22,172 bases of DNA from Purshia tridentata (taxonomy: Eukaryota > Streptophyta > Magnoliopsida > Rosales > Rosaceae): contig QANT01001762.1 of NCBI GenBank assembly GCA_003254885.1, positions 1 to 22,172 of the forward strand, given 5' to 3'. Within the stretch, counting starts at the first letter, position 1. The number at the start of each line of letters is the position of its first letter. The translations under genes were made by a program, and so were the position numbers. The notes under the pieces were generated by a model that was given only the letters and a program-made list of their open reading frames with translations, had not been told where the DNA came from and made no database searches. Shown here piece after piece: positions 10,325 through 20,461 of this stretch.

Positions 10325-11053
10325 ATATCAATAATGAGTTACCAAAATTATTTTCCAAATAATACTTCAACAACATCTTACTTGTTAATAAGAAATGAAA
10401 TCCAGAATGAGTCTAGATTTGAATTAATAAAATGAAATGATAACACATCATTTGGTGAACATCATTTTATAAATAAAATTTTGGTAAATGTAATTTAGCA
10501 GTGTGAAATTAGAAAGGACCAAGTATCACATACAATATTTTAAAACTGCAAATCAAAGCCCTTAATTAGCTCGTTCTTATAACTGTGCAATGCATACTCT
10601 GGCTAAACAAGTGCTTTTATTCTCAAATTTTTATGTGTGGCTCGGTATTTTTTGTATTATCTTCGAATATATTGCAGTTTTATAATGTAAATAAAATCTG
10701 TTTATTACATTAAAAAATTCCTTTAATTAGGTTTAAAACCTCCTCCTTCCTTCCACAATCATATTAAATATTATTTTTTTGGCAAACAAAAGAAAAGAAG
10801 AAATGATGAACAAAGTTATAAATCATGATTTGTTTTTTGGTCGATAAATCATGATAGAGAATCGAAATGATGAACATATCTACCCCAACAAAAAAACAAG
10901 CTAGTCAATCAAATACAGCCAACTGCAACTCCCAAGCCTAATACCAGAGTAACCAGGCAATCTCTCTCTCGACCCCATTCATAAAATTTGTTTTACTTGA
11001 TTGAGCAACATCCTTCTCTCCCTGGAAGAGAAAGAAAGAGACAGATAAAAAAT
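10325..11053. other. AT-rich intergenic DNA upstream of the intronless gene
   Basis: No gene or clear element. Composition becomes less AT-rich after about 10900, toward the promoter of the gene at 11316. Confidence 0.45.
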
Positions 11054-11061
11054 CCACGTGG
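11054..11061. promoter_or_regulatory. perfect G-box (CCACGTGG) upstream of the intronless gene
   Basis: The 8-base palindrome CCACGTGG lies about 255 bases before the start codon at 11316. G-boxes bind plant bZIP and bHLH factors, including ABA- and light-response regulators. Position relative to a gene supports relevance; binding is not shown by sequence alone. Confidence 0.4.
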
Positions 11062-11149
11062 GTATTCCAAATTCTTCAGAAGGGCATTCCTGTAATTTCA
11101 GCCCTGACGTATAGGTTGAAAGTTGAAAAACCCATTTAATAAACTCGCC

Positions 11150-11245
11150 ATGTCTCTCTCCTCCCATTCATTCGGTCTTTTCTCCCATAACATTACCAGA
11201 AGAGAGAAGAAGATGAGAGCTGGTCCGACCCAACAAACCCATTGA
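11150..11245 (+). CDS. candidate upstream ORF (31 aa) before the 11316 start
   Basis: ATG at 11150 opens a frame to TGA at 11243-11245, with a second in-frame ATG at 11213. The long form begins MSLSSHSFGLFSHN; the short form encodes only 10 residues. The stop lies 70 bases before the main ATG. A weak TATA-like TTTAATAAA sits at about 11135-11143, so the longer form may lie at or before the transcription start, while the 11213 ATG is more likely within the leader. Such an ORF could dampen translation of the main protein. No conservation evidence is available here. Confidence 0.25.
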   Translation: MSLSSHSFGLFSHNITRREKKMRAGPTQQTH

Positions 11246-11315
11246 GAAAAAAACTTCAACCCAGAAAGAGAGAGAGAGGGGGTCTCTGGCAACGGTGTCG
11301 TTTTGAGGTCCGTTA

Positions 11316-12260
11316 ATGGCGAGTGGGTGGGTCAAGTCGCTGCAGTGCAAATCAAGAGCATTCGAAGACGTTTACCACCCGAACCCGAAAAACCTCATGC
11401 ACAGTGTGAGTTGCAGAAAGACTGTCCAAAACATCAATGACGTCATCGACGCCACAAAACACGGCAACAAGCACAGAAAACCCAAGCCGCTACCGCCGAT
11501 TCCGCCACCACGCAAACGATCCAACAGCCCCAAATACACACGCCTTGCCAAACCCGAACCCGCTTCGAGCCCCACTCACCGCTCCCGCGTAACCTCTTCG
11601 ACCCCCACTCACCGCTCCCGCGTAACATCTTCGACCCGACCCGCCCGAGCCCACGACCAGTTTCTTCCAGCCTTGACCGAACTTCCCGAGGGCCACCCTT
11701 CGCGCAACGTCGTCGAGATTATTTTTCACACCAGCTGGAGCCCGAAAGAGTTTTCGGGTCGGATTGAGATGATATTCAAGGTCCAGAACGGGTCGAAGAC
11801 GGTCTCCCGGTTCGAGGAGTACCGCGAGGTCGTGAAGGCTCGAGCTAGGGCCGGGTCGGAGGGTCCGAAAGTGGGGTCTGAGTGCGAGGAGGAGGAGGAG
11901 AATGCGCGGTGCGTCGCGGACGGAAACGAGGTCATGCGGTTCCACTGCCTGGGCCCACCATCAGGCAGTGGGGTCTACGACGCGTTTGGTGGAGCGTGGG
12001 CTTTCCACGGCGGCAAGGGATCCGCGATTTGCACGTTTTCGGGTAGCGGCGTGGCCCACGAGAATGCGGGTGGGGCCAGAGGGAGGAGAGCCATGTTGGT
12101 TTGCAGGGTCATTGCGGGTCGGGTCTCGAAGCAACTGGAGCTCGAATCGTTGCTGGGTGGCCGGGTTGGGTTCGACTCGGTGAGTGGAGACAAGGGCGAG
12201 TTGCTTGTGTTTGATCCACGTGCGGTGTTGCCATGCTTTCTTGTCATCTATAAACTGTAA
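11316..12260 (+). CDS. intronless plant-specific PARP-like-region protein of the C2H2-related family, zinc finger absent
   Basis: This 314-residue protein has the conserved blocks of a plant family usually named 'C2H2-like zinc finger' (Arabidopsis AT1G75710, AT2G29660 and relatives), whose C-terminal part is assigned to the ADP-ribosylation (PARP-like) fold. Visible blocks: an N-terminal CKS-type motif (residues 9-13), HPSRNVVEIIFHTSW (127-141), RFEEYREVVKARA (165-177), RCVADGNEVMRFHC (198-211), RRAMLVCRVIAGRV (257-270), FDSVSG (286-291) and FDPRAVLPCFLVIYK (299-313). Residues 50-112 are basic and Pro/Ser-rich, probably disordered. Relatives carry a Cys-Cys-His-His finger just before the HPSRN-type block; here that place holds PARAHDQFLPALTEL with no cysteines, so the finger is missing. 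Residues 180-195 include an acidic EEEEE run. An 11-residue segment is duplicated at 86-107. GC content is far above the flanks. The start is supported by the family-like N-terminus (MASGWVKSLQCKS). Biochemical function of the family is not established; I do not see a basis for claiming transferase activity. Confidence 0.88.
   Translation: MASGWVKSLQCKSRAFEDVYHPNPKNLMHSVSCRKTVQNINDVIDATKHGNKHRKPKPLPPIPPPRKRSNSPKYTRLAKPEPASSPTHRSRVTSSTPTHRSRVTSSTRPARAHDQFLPALTELPEGHPSRNVVEIIFHTSWSPKEFSGRIEMIFKVQNGSKTVSRFEEYREVVKARARAGSEGPKVGSECEEEEENARCVADGNEVMRFHCLGPPSGSGVYDAFGGAWAFHGGKGSAICTFSGSGVAHENAGGARGRRAMLVCRVIAGRVSKQLELESLLGGRVGFDSVSGDKGELLVFDPRAVLPCFLVIYKL
11571..11636 (+). repeat. in-frame 33-bp tandem duplication inside the coding sequence
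   Basis: Units 11571-11603 and 11604-11636 differ at one base (GTAACCTCT against GTAACATCT), which is synonymous. Each encodes PTHRSRVTSST in the low-complexity linker, so the reading frame is kept. The near identity points to a recent origin. Confidence 0.92.
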
Positions 12261-13835
12261 AATACAGTGTTCGTTTTTCTTTTTATTTTCTTTTTTTAAC
12301 TTTTGTCATTTTTATATATTTTTGTGGGGGGTTTGATCTTCTTCTTTCATTTATCAACTCAATTATTCTTGTTTAAAGGGTTTTGATATTTTGTGTGATT
12401 ATGGAAAAATTGAGTTGATAAATGCTTAATTAACCAATTTGCCGTTTTTATTCTTCTGTGATTAATGCTAATTAGTGTCATATTCACTATTTCACTAATG
12501 TAATTAATGGGTTTATTACACGGTTTTAATTCTCGCTATAACTCAATTCATAGATTACTTTACCTCCAAGAGTCCTCTCCCTCCCTTAAACTCAAAAAAT
12601 TTGTTGTGTTATTCAAGATTTCATTGAACCTCACATGTGATGTTGGTCACAAAGTCAATTATTTTGATAAGATGATGTTGATTATGGTTGCTAATGTTTT
12701 TCATGGGAACTATGATGCTAGTGCCTTGAAATAATTTTAATTGTTTATGTGAGAAAGTTTGTAATCTAAGTAATCTTCATGTCTTCTAAAAGTCACCAAG
12801 AAACATAATGATGATAATTATGGTATGGAGATCGAGTGTGTTGTTTACATTCCTAGCAGCAGTGGAGGAGTTAACTTATGACAATATAAACATTTGAGTG
12901 AACTCATAACACTATATAAAAATGGCTAACCTATAATCCAAATGCTTCATGAAATATACTTATATAAATAATAATTCTGAGCAACTAAAATCGCATATAC
13001 TATTTCAACCACCAAGTATTAATTCGGCACCAAATAAATTCCAAATATTAACACTTACCAAGTATTGCTCTATAATGTTTCATTCCATATTTTTACAATT
13101 TTGTAGTGTAATATCGTTTTGGTTAATTTGGAGAGAACGTCTTAGTTTTAACTTATTATGACATTCATCGTCACCACTTAACTTAAGCTAATTTTAAAAA
13201 CTTGTTATAATGTAAAATTCGAACTAAGAAGGGATGAAAAACTGTCGTTATGTAGGTAATGCAAATACAACACAATGATTGAATTCGAGTAGCATTATCG
13301 TGTCATGTTAAAATTGCTGCCCTAATGTCCTGTAGGTTTTCTATGATTACTGTGCTCCCTTCTTCAAGCAATAGGTTTTTATTCACTTTTAATGCTAGCT
13401 TCAAAGGATGGGGATGTAAGAGAGTACTGAGAAATTGTTGCACTTGGTTGGATATGGCCTATGAGAGCTCTCAATCTCTCAGGAAAACAATAGAAATAAC
13501 ATAAAACACACAAACTGATTATGCAAATTAGGAAGAGAGAAAGTAGACATATATATATGTTCATGGAGAAATAAAAATTTGTAAATACATTTACTTAAAC
13601 TATAAAACGTGTACAATCATCAAAAGGTAAGAGCTCAAATCAGAAAAGAGTAAGAGTTTAGAATTGAAGTTTCTGGAATAAACAACAGTAAATGACAGTT
13701 TAAAGGATTGGGGAATGAAAAGCATAGTTGTGACTTTTCTACAAGTAGTAGTTGCTGTCGTTAGCTAGGTTTTAAAAATTCTGTTGTTGTTGAAGCCTGA
13801 AGAGCCAAGAGAAAATGCGATAAAAGAAATTTCAA
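12261..13835. other. 3' flank and AT-rich intergenic DNA, no gene seen
   Basis: The first ~100 bases after the stop are T-rich and presumably hold the 3' untranslated region. I found no canonical AATAAA nearby. Frames of 61-75 codons at 12507-12734, 12949-13161 and 13379-13564 match nothing I recognise. Confidence 0.45.
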
Positions 13836-14560
13836 ATGGCTTGGGTCCAGAGCAGTCCCTCTCAACTGCCCAAAGCAAGAGGCTTTAATGGGTTAATATG
13901 GCAAAGTACAGCGCAAGTCACGCAATTGCTGCCAAAACCTTCACTTGTCTTGGAGAAAAATCAAAGACAAGGAGGTGGTGTATGGTCACAATCTTTGATG
14001 GAAACCTTATGCCCTATAAATTTAATCCACACCTTACCAAAACTCTTACCATATCCACACATTATATATAATACATTTATCTATATGTTTTCAAAGCCAA
14101 GCAAAATAAAATATTCCATCTGCTAAAACATGCATTCTGCATGTGCCAAAAAAATTGAAAATTCTCCATCAAAGAAAAAAATAAAGTTTTCGTTGATGGA
14201 ATTGGAATTGCCATGGTGACTCAAGAAGCAATGTGCTGAGCTCAGTTCGCTCCTCTCTCGTGAAAAAGTACATAGATGATCAAAGATTGTGTCTCTACAC
14301 GAAAGCTAGAATTGGTTTAATAGTATTTATTTTCAATTTGTTGGAAAAAAAAGTCTCAAATTTGAATCCCTCCTCCTCTAGACTCCCTCTCCCTGCAAAT
14401 GTCGACTGCAAGTATTGTCCACTTCGCCTCTCTTTCTCTCTTCTCCGTCTCACTAGACCACCAGGGTTGTCGGTTAAGATCGGTGATAAACAATTGAAAA
14501 TTCCTTTTTAACATAAAATTTGAGAAACTAACAATACTCAAACCATTAACATAGTGTTAA
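13836..14560. other. intergenic DNA with two unrecognised open frames
   Basis: A 96-codon frame (13836-14126) and a 92-codon frame (14233-14511) are the longest here. The first starts MAWVQSSPSQLPKARG in a somewhat GC-richer stretch but turns AT-rich with no domain. The second has a C/T-rich middle and no recognisable motif. Both are more likely chance than genes. CCTATAAATTTA near 14013 is TATA-like but leads to no coding region. Confidence 0.35.
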
Positions 14561-15480
14561 TCTAACATGATTCGTTTAGGTCTGTTTCTGCAAAAGTCAA
14601 AAATGGGCCTGGGTTGATAAGAGTAGTGGGCCATCGAAAACTCGGCCCAGTAAATAAAGGAAAAGTCAACAGTCAAAGCGAAGCAATAACCAAATGGGCC
14701 GAGCACAGATTAGAAAGCCCTAATTCTAGAAGCTTCTCAGGCTGAGGCCCAATGCTTAAACCCAAGACAAAAGAGGCGTGTCCTATTCAAGCAATGAACC
14801 AAGAAGATCAAGAGTCATAACTCTTATGATTCTTTCCCGTTACAACTCTTAGAGAAACACAACTCTTGGGCTCCAAGGCACCATTTTCTAAGATTTCAAC
14901 ACTATTTATAGAGGCCTCCAGTTATTTTCAAATAACACCCTTTGACCCCCAGAAAAATTCAAAAGATCAAAAGCATCAAGCCTTTCAATTATTTTTGATT
15001 ACCCTAGATTATAATCATGTCTTTATCTTCTATTTTTAGTTTTTAGGATTATTTTTGAGAAAATCTCATGGTTTCTTTTAAGAACTTAGGATTTAAACAT
15101 TCATGTTCTTCAGTTTTTATTGATTTCAATGCAAGTTTGTGGCTTTAAAGTACATGTTCTTAGTTTAGATTTACTTTTATGCTTTTAAATTCTCGCATAA
15201 TTAGGGTTTATTGTTTTTCTCTACTATTTTTATTTATTGCTTTCTTAAGTTAGAATAATTTTGATGCACATTATCATTCATATTTGTTTTATTTTTTATA
15301 TAATCGAAAGTCGTTTATGTTTAAATTTTATTCTTACTGTTAAATGCTATTTGCTTGATTTTGATTTTGAACCCATCACTCGCACTTTAATATTCACTCA
15401 CCGCATCAACTCTCACCCTAGAGTGACAACTCATTTAAGAGTTAAATTCATTTTAAAGAATTATTAATTTCAAAATTGTG
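14561..15480 (+). other. possible LTR-retrotransposon fragment (weak)
   Basis: The stretch at 14590-14900 is GC-richer, with several GGGCC words (TGGGCC, CGGCCC). A TATA-like CTATTTATAGAGG follows at about 14903, and then a long T-rich leader-like stretch. This layout resembles an LTR with promoter and start of a retroelement leader. I find no second LTR, primer-binding site or target duplication and no gag/pol frame, so it remains a suggestion. Confidence 0.22.
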
Positions 15481-16111
15481 TTAAATCCAAATATTATCCC
15501 TTACTTGACGCTCATATTAAGTCACTTATATGAGCTAGATTGTAAAACATAGTATTAAGTTCTCCATACTCTCAACTTGAATTTGATTGAATTGAAAATT
15601 TCTCATCACAAGCTCAAACTCCCACTACTTATCCACATACACACACAAGATTGCATTCAACATGCGCAGTGGTTAACTTCCATTAACAAAACAAAAATTT
15701 GCCATAAAACTGTGTAAGCAAAATTGCAAATAATCATCCTTGACTATTGATACGGCTCTGAAGTCTGAACCAAAGGAAACAAAGATGTGTTGCATAAATT
15801 CAGTTCTCATGAATTTTCTTTTTTAAAAAAGAGTCCCTACGGCATTTCTCAAATCATGAGCTTCACATAATTCAATGCTCTATGCTGCTGCTGCTGTGCT
15901 GCTGCTACTACTACTACTAGGTCAAATGAAGGGTCTCAATAACCAAAGTTGATCAAAATTCATTAATCATAGAAATAGGAGAAGGTGATGGATGGGGTGA
16001 ATCAAATCGGATTCTGGAGATGAGAGTAGCCCATAATGTGCCTCTAATGTACATTTTTGTCATGCAGCATCGTTGTCGCCCCAGGCGATGAATTGTATAG
16101 TCCTGCCAGGA
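15481..16111. other. 3' flank of APT with CTG/CTA trinucleotide repeats
   Basis: About 15884-15919 is a short interrupted GCT/ACT trinucleotide tract. AATGAA on the minus strand at 15959-15964, about 150 bases past the APT stop, is a near-match to a plant polyadenylation signal. No other gene is visible. Confidence 0.45.
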
Positions 16112-19100
16112 TCAGTGGTATTCCACTAGCACATACAATGGCTTCCCATTCAATCGCTTGCGACCCTGCAACAGCCAGAAACATGAAGTCACTAACACTG
16201 GTGGCCCAAAACTTGACAATGCAAGAGGAGCCAAATAGTGCTTTCTTTTGTTTTCCTAGTCAGATGACTGAGAAATGCTAAGGTTCAAAAAAACACACCT
16301 GTAAATCTGGCAATTCAATAACACATGCACATTCAACCACTTCTGCTCCAACGCGTTCTGAGAGAACACATTCAGTTTAGGAAAAGCAAATAGCGAATCT
16401 TACTAGCATCCACAAACTTAAATTATGATGCAAAAGAGCAAAGCAAAAAAATCAGAAGTATACAGATTCTGCCACCAAGTTTAGCAGAACAATCGACATG
16501 TTTTCACAGAATTTAGATGGTGACACCAATTCTAACTAAACAAATTATCAATCAACAAATTCTAAACTGAGTCGTGAATCATGACACAGATGACCAATGG
16601 ATGCACTAGTGACTAGTCCCATAGAAAAAATATATATTGTTTCAACATTTTAACCAACAGCTTGTTTAGAATATGAAAAGTGATTACCCAATAAATTCAT
16701 TGCAGCGCAGAGTGTGCCTCCTGTGGCTATTAAATCATCAACCACCAGAGCATGCTCACCACGTTCTACTGCTCCAACATGCATCTCAAGACGGTCCCTT
16801 CCATATTCCAAAGTGTACTCTTCAAAAATTACATCACCTGCCATCATGGCAAAGTTTTACCAACACTTCAAAATATGAGATTTAAATATCTCAAAAGGAA
16901 AAAAAGAGATGCAAAAGCATACTTAAGACAGCCCTCCTAAACGTGGTTCCCAAGGTACATAAATGCATGTCAGATGCCCATATTAGAACATTAAAAACAT
17001 ATAAATTCATAATTATCAAGAACATCATGAACCATTGGAGCAAGAATGCCTAAATGATCCTTGACCTTTTAAGACAAATTAAGAGAACCATTTTAGCTAA
17101 AACATTATATACATGTGGAAGAGGACAGGAATACATATATTTTAATGCAAGAATTAGACAACAAAATTAGAATAGAAGCATAAGTTATCAAGCATTCTGA
17201 GTTGCTCGATATCAGGGCAGCTCCAGCATTTTCTTTATGCCATTACACATCAAAGGCCCAAGTCATCAGCATTATAGTTACATCCACTTCTACACTCTGT
17301 AACAAGGGTTAAACTGGAAGAATCCAAACTATTCCCTTAAATACAAATCTAAAATATGCCAACCAACCATCTTGCACTTTGATCAGAAAAAGCTAAGATC
17401 TATATATCAGTCAGTAGCATCTGAATGTCATATAAGATTGCTGTTTGAAGACAAGTTCTATCGCAGAGCATCAAAACCCGTGATATACTTATTATATGAA
17501 CATGCTATATATAATTGGACAAACAACATCATACAGTCAATACCAAGAGATGTAGGCAAAATATCTAATAGGGTAAAAATTACCAGGCAACTTCCTTGGT
17601 TTTCTCAGGGGAACAAACTTTGCTCCTATTGCCAATGCAATGGGAGGACCAAAAATAAAACCTCGAGCCTCAATTCCTGGAATAAGCACGAAAGAAACCT
17701 CATATTTCAGAACACTACACAAAACTTGAGACTTCAAACAACACTAAGAAATAATTGATACATCATGCATGAAAAGCATTTTAAACCTGACAAGCACAAA
17801 CATAAATAAATCAAGAAAGAACTTGTATATATAGATAGATAGAGGGATGGAAGGAAGGGCGTAGGAGGGCAAAGACATTGCTTGCCTGTTATTTCTAATA
17901 AATTTTGAATTTCCAAATTGAAAAAAAAAGAAAGACACTTGATCTATAAAGTCAACATCATCACTGAATGATAGTAGTACACGGATAGCAAAGACCAATT
18001 CGAAAAACACATACCATGTGATAAACAGGTAAAAAGTAAAATTTCATAAAAGGTTATCACTATAAGTCTATAACTTAGGAAAGGCCCCAGCAAGCAGAAT
18101 TTCTGTGTAAATCATAATTAGAGCAATAAAAGTGTGCCAGCACAAATAATTGAAGATGTAGCATCCACCTACAGAATGCTGACAAAGGATAAGAACAACA
18201 GCACTTTTGACATGCAAATGAGTTAACTTAAAATCCATTTGACTGCATCTTTACGGTCAGGTTTTTAAGTTTCCGCTGGGATAGAATGATCTCTAGACAA
18301 TGGTCCAGCCATATTCAGGTCCCCATCCAAACAGAAACAGTAAAAGACAGATTTTAAAGTTTCCATATTAAATGATCTCTGGTACCTGGTCCAACAAAAA
18401 CAGTAAAAGACAGGTTTTTAAGTTTCCACTAGGGTACAAATACTCTAGACAATGTTCCAACCATGTTCAGGTGAATCATGTCCCCAGCTCAAAAGAATGG
18501 CGACGTGGGGGCTTAAAAAAGGAAAGAAAAGATTTTGCTAAACAATTTATTATAGAAACAAAAGAAATGTAAACTGAAAGAAGGCATTTTGAACACCCAG
18601 TGCATTGAAAAAATGGAATCAATTGTTCTGATACAAAGTTACAAACACACAATGGGCATGACAAAAAAAATCAACAAATGACAAGTTCTAATATGGCATA
18701 AGACTAGTACAACTACGGCAAATCACCATATTTTCATGTCAAATGCAATAGTTTAATGCTCAAGGTCTGAGATTTGGATTCCATGGTAATTGAGGACAAC
18801 ATAAAACTACGAATAAGTTCTAGTAGCAAAAATAAAGCACAAACAATAATCCGACTAGGTAACATCAATTAAAATGACAATAGATAAGAACATGCTAATC
18901 CTCATCTTTTCAAGAGGAAAAACCACATGGCACATCTTATCCATATCAGGGTATAATTTGCAGGAAGATTCCAAAATAGGTTTAAAGGTTAACACAAGAA
19001 GACAGCTTAATTCCACACATAAGCGCACAAATAGACAGATCCTAGTATACACACATCAGGACAAAACATACATAAACAAATTTGAGCCAACTCATTTGGG

Positions 19101-20103
19101 AAATGAATATAATAACTGGGAATCAAGGCCCATCAATAATGAAATGACATTAGATTAAGCTCCGTGGGACCTATAGTAGTATATTTGGATACCTGATATA
19201 ATCGATGAATGCAATGCAAAGCAAGTGTATACATAATCAATATGTGACATTACAAGCTCTATATTCCTTGATTCCATTCCACAATGTAATACTTCCAAAA
19301 TTTATAGATGTCACAGACGAAGCACATCAATATAAGTTTCAATGGTTCTTTTTATCAACTTTGAAGAGTCAAACAAAATGGCTCGGATAAAAGCAATCTA
19401 CAGATACAAGCCAGGACAGCGCATACTCAAAATCTTAGATTAGTAAACTGATTTAAGTAATAATATTGAACTCTAACAGTGCACAGCAACTAAAGGAAAC
19501 AAAGAAGGGCAGCAAAGACATATATATATATATATATATATATATAAGGGGTCCCTCATGAGACTCATTCCATGTGGCATTTTAATGATACAAACCGTCT
19601 ATTTTTTAGGTCTATATTTAAAGATCTTTTTTGCAAAAAGTTAAACAAATCAGAAATTATATTAGTAAACTGATTTAAGTAATAATATTGAACTCTAACA
19701 GTGAACAGCAACTAAAGGAAACAAAGAAGGGCAGCAAAGACATATATATATAAGGGGTCCCTCATGAGACTCATTCCATGTGGCATTTTAATGATACAAA
19801 CCATCTATTTTTTAGGTCTATATTTAAAGACCTTTTTTGCAAAAAGTTAAACAAATCAGAAATTATTAAGCTATTTAACTTTGATAAAATAAATAGACGA
19901 ATATAATATTTTCGATACACTTGAGATAATAACCATTTAATCAAACGAGTAATGGTTTCCGATTCAGTTAATTTTTTGCAAAGATGATCCTTCAATAGAG
20001 ACCTAAAATGTAGATAGTTCCGATCATTAAAATACAAGGTGAATTGTGTTCCACGAGAGATCCCTTATTTAACTTTAAATGAGGGATCCACGGAGCTGTA
20101 TAA

Positions 20104-20147
<44 letters not shown>

Positions 20148-20330
20148 TAAACAAGGGTCATCTAACAGTAAAGTTGGAAACCCACATTATAATGAAGCCA
20201 AAAAATTCGGCCCAATTAAGGGGGTCCACTTTTAACAAGGTGGGCATCGATCACCAACCACCATAGACGCAAATTGGATCCAAGCACATGCCCTCTAGAG
20301 AGAGCGAGATATAATGTGAGGTGCTGAAGG

Positions 20331-20384
<54 letters not shown>

Positions 20385-20398
20385 AAAAAAAAGAACAA

Positions 20399-20461
<63 letters not shown>

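Noticed and set aside
11372..12247. Minus-strand frames of 67-151 codons and a +2 frame of 93 codons across the intronless gene
   Set aside because: They are shadows produced by the GC-rich codons of the real plus-strand gene; none has a recognisable motif.
14340..14420. Possible SINE B-box (TTTGAATCCCTCC)
   Set aside because: No A-box at the expected distance, no tail and no target duplication could be found.
14561..15480. A full LTR retrotransposon or endogenous pararetrovirus
   Set aside because: There is no gag, protease or reverse-transcriptase frame, no second LTR and no primer site, so only a weak LTR-like fragment is noted.
17372..17758. 128-codon plus-strand frame
   Set aside because: It runs antisense over APT exon 3 and its flanking introns and has no recognisable domain.
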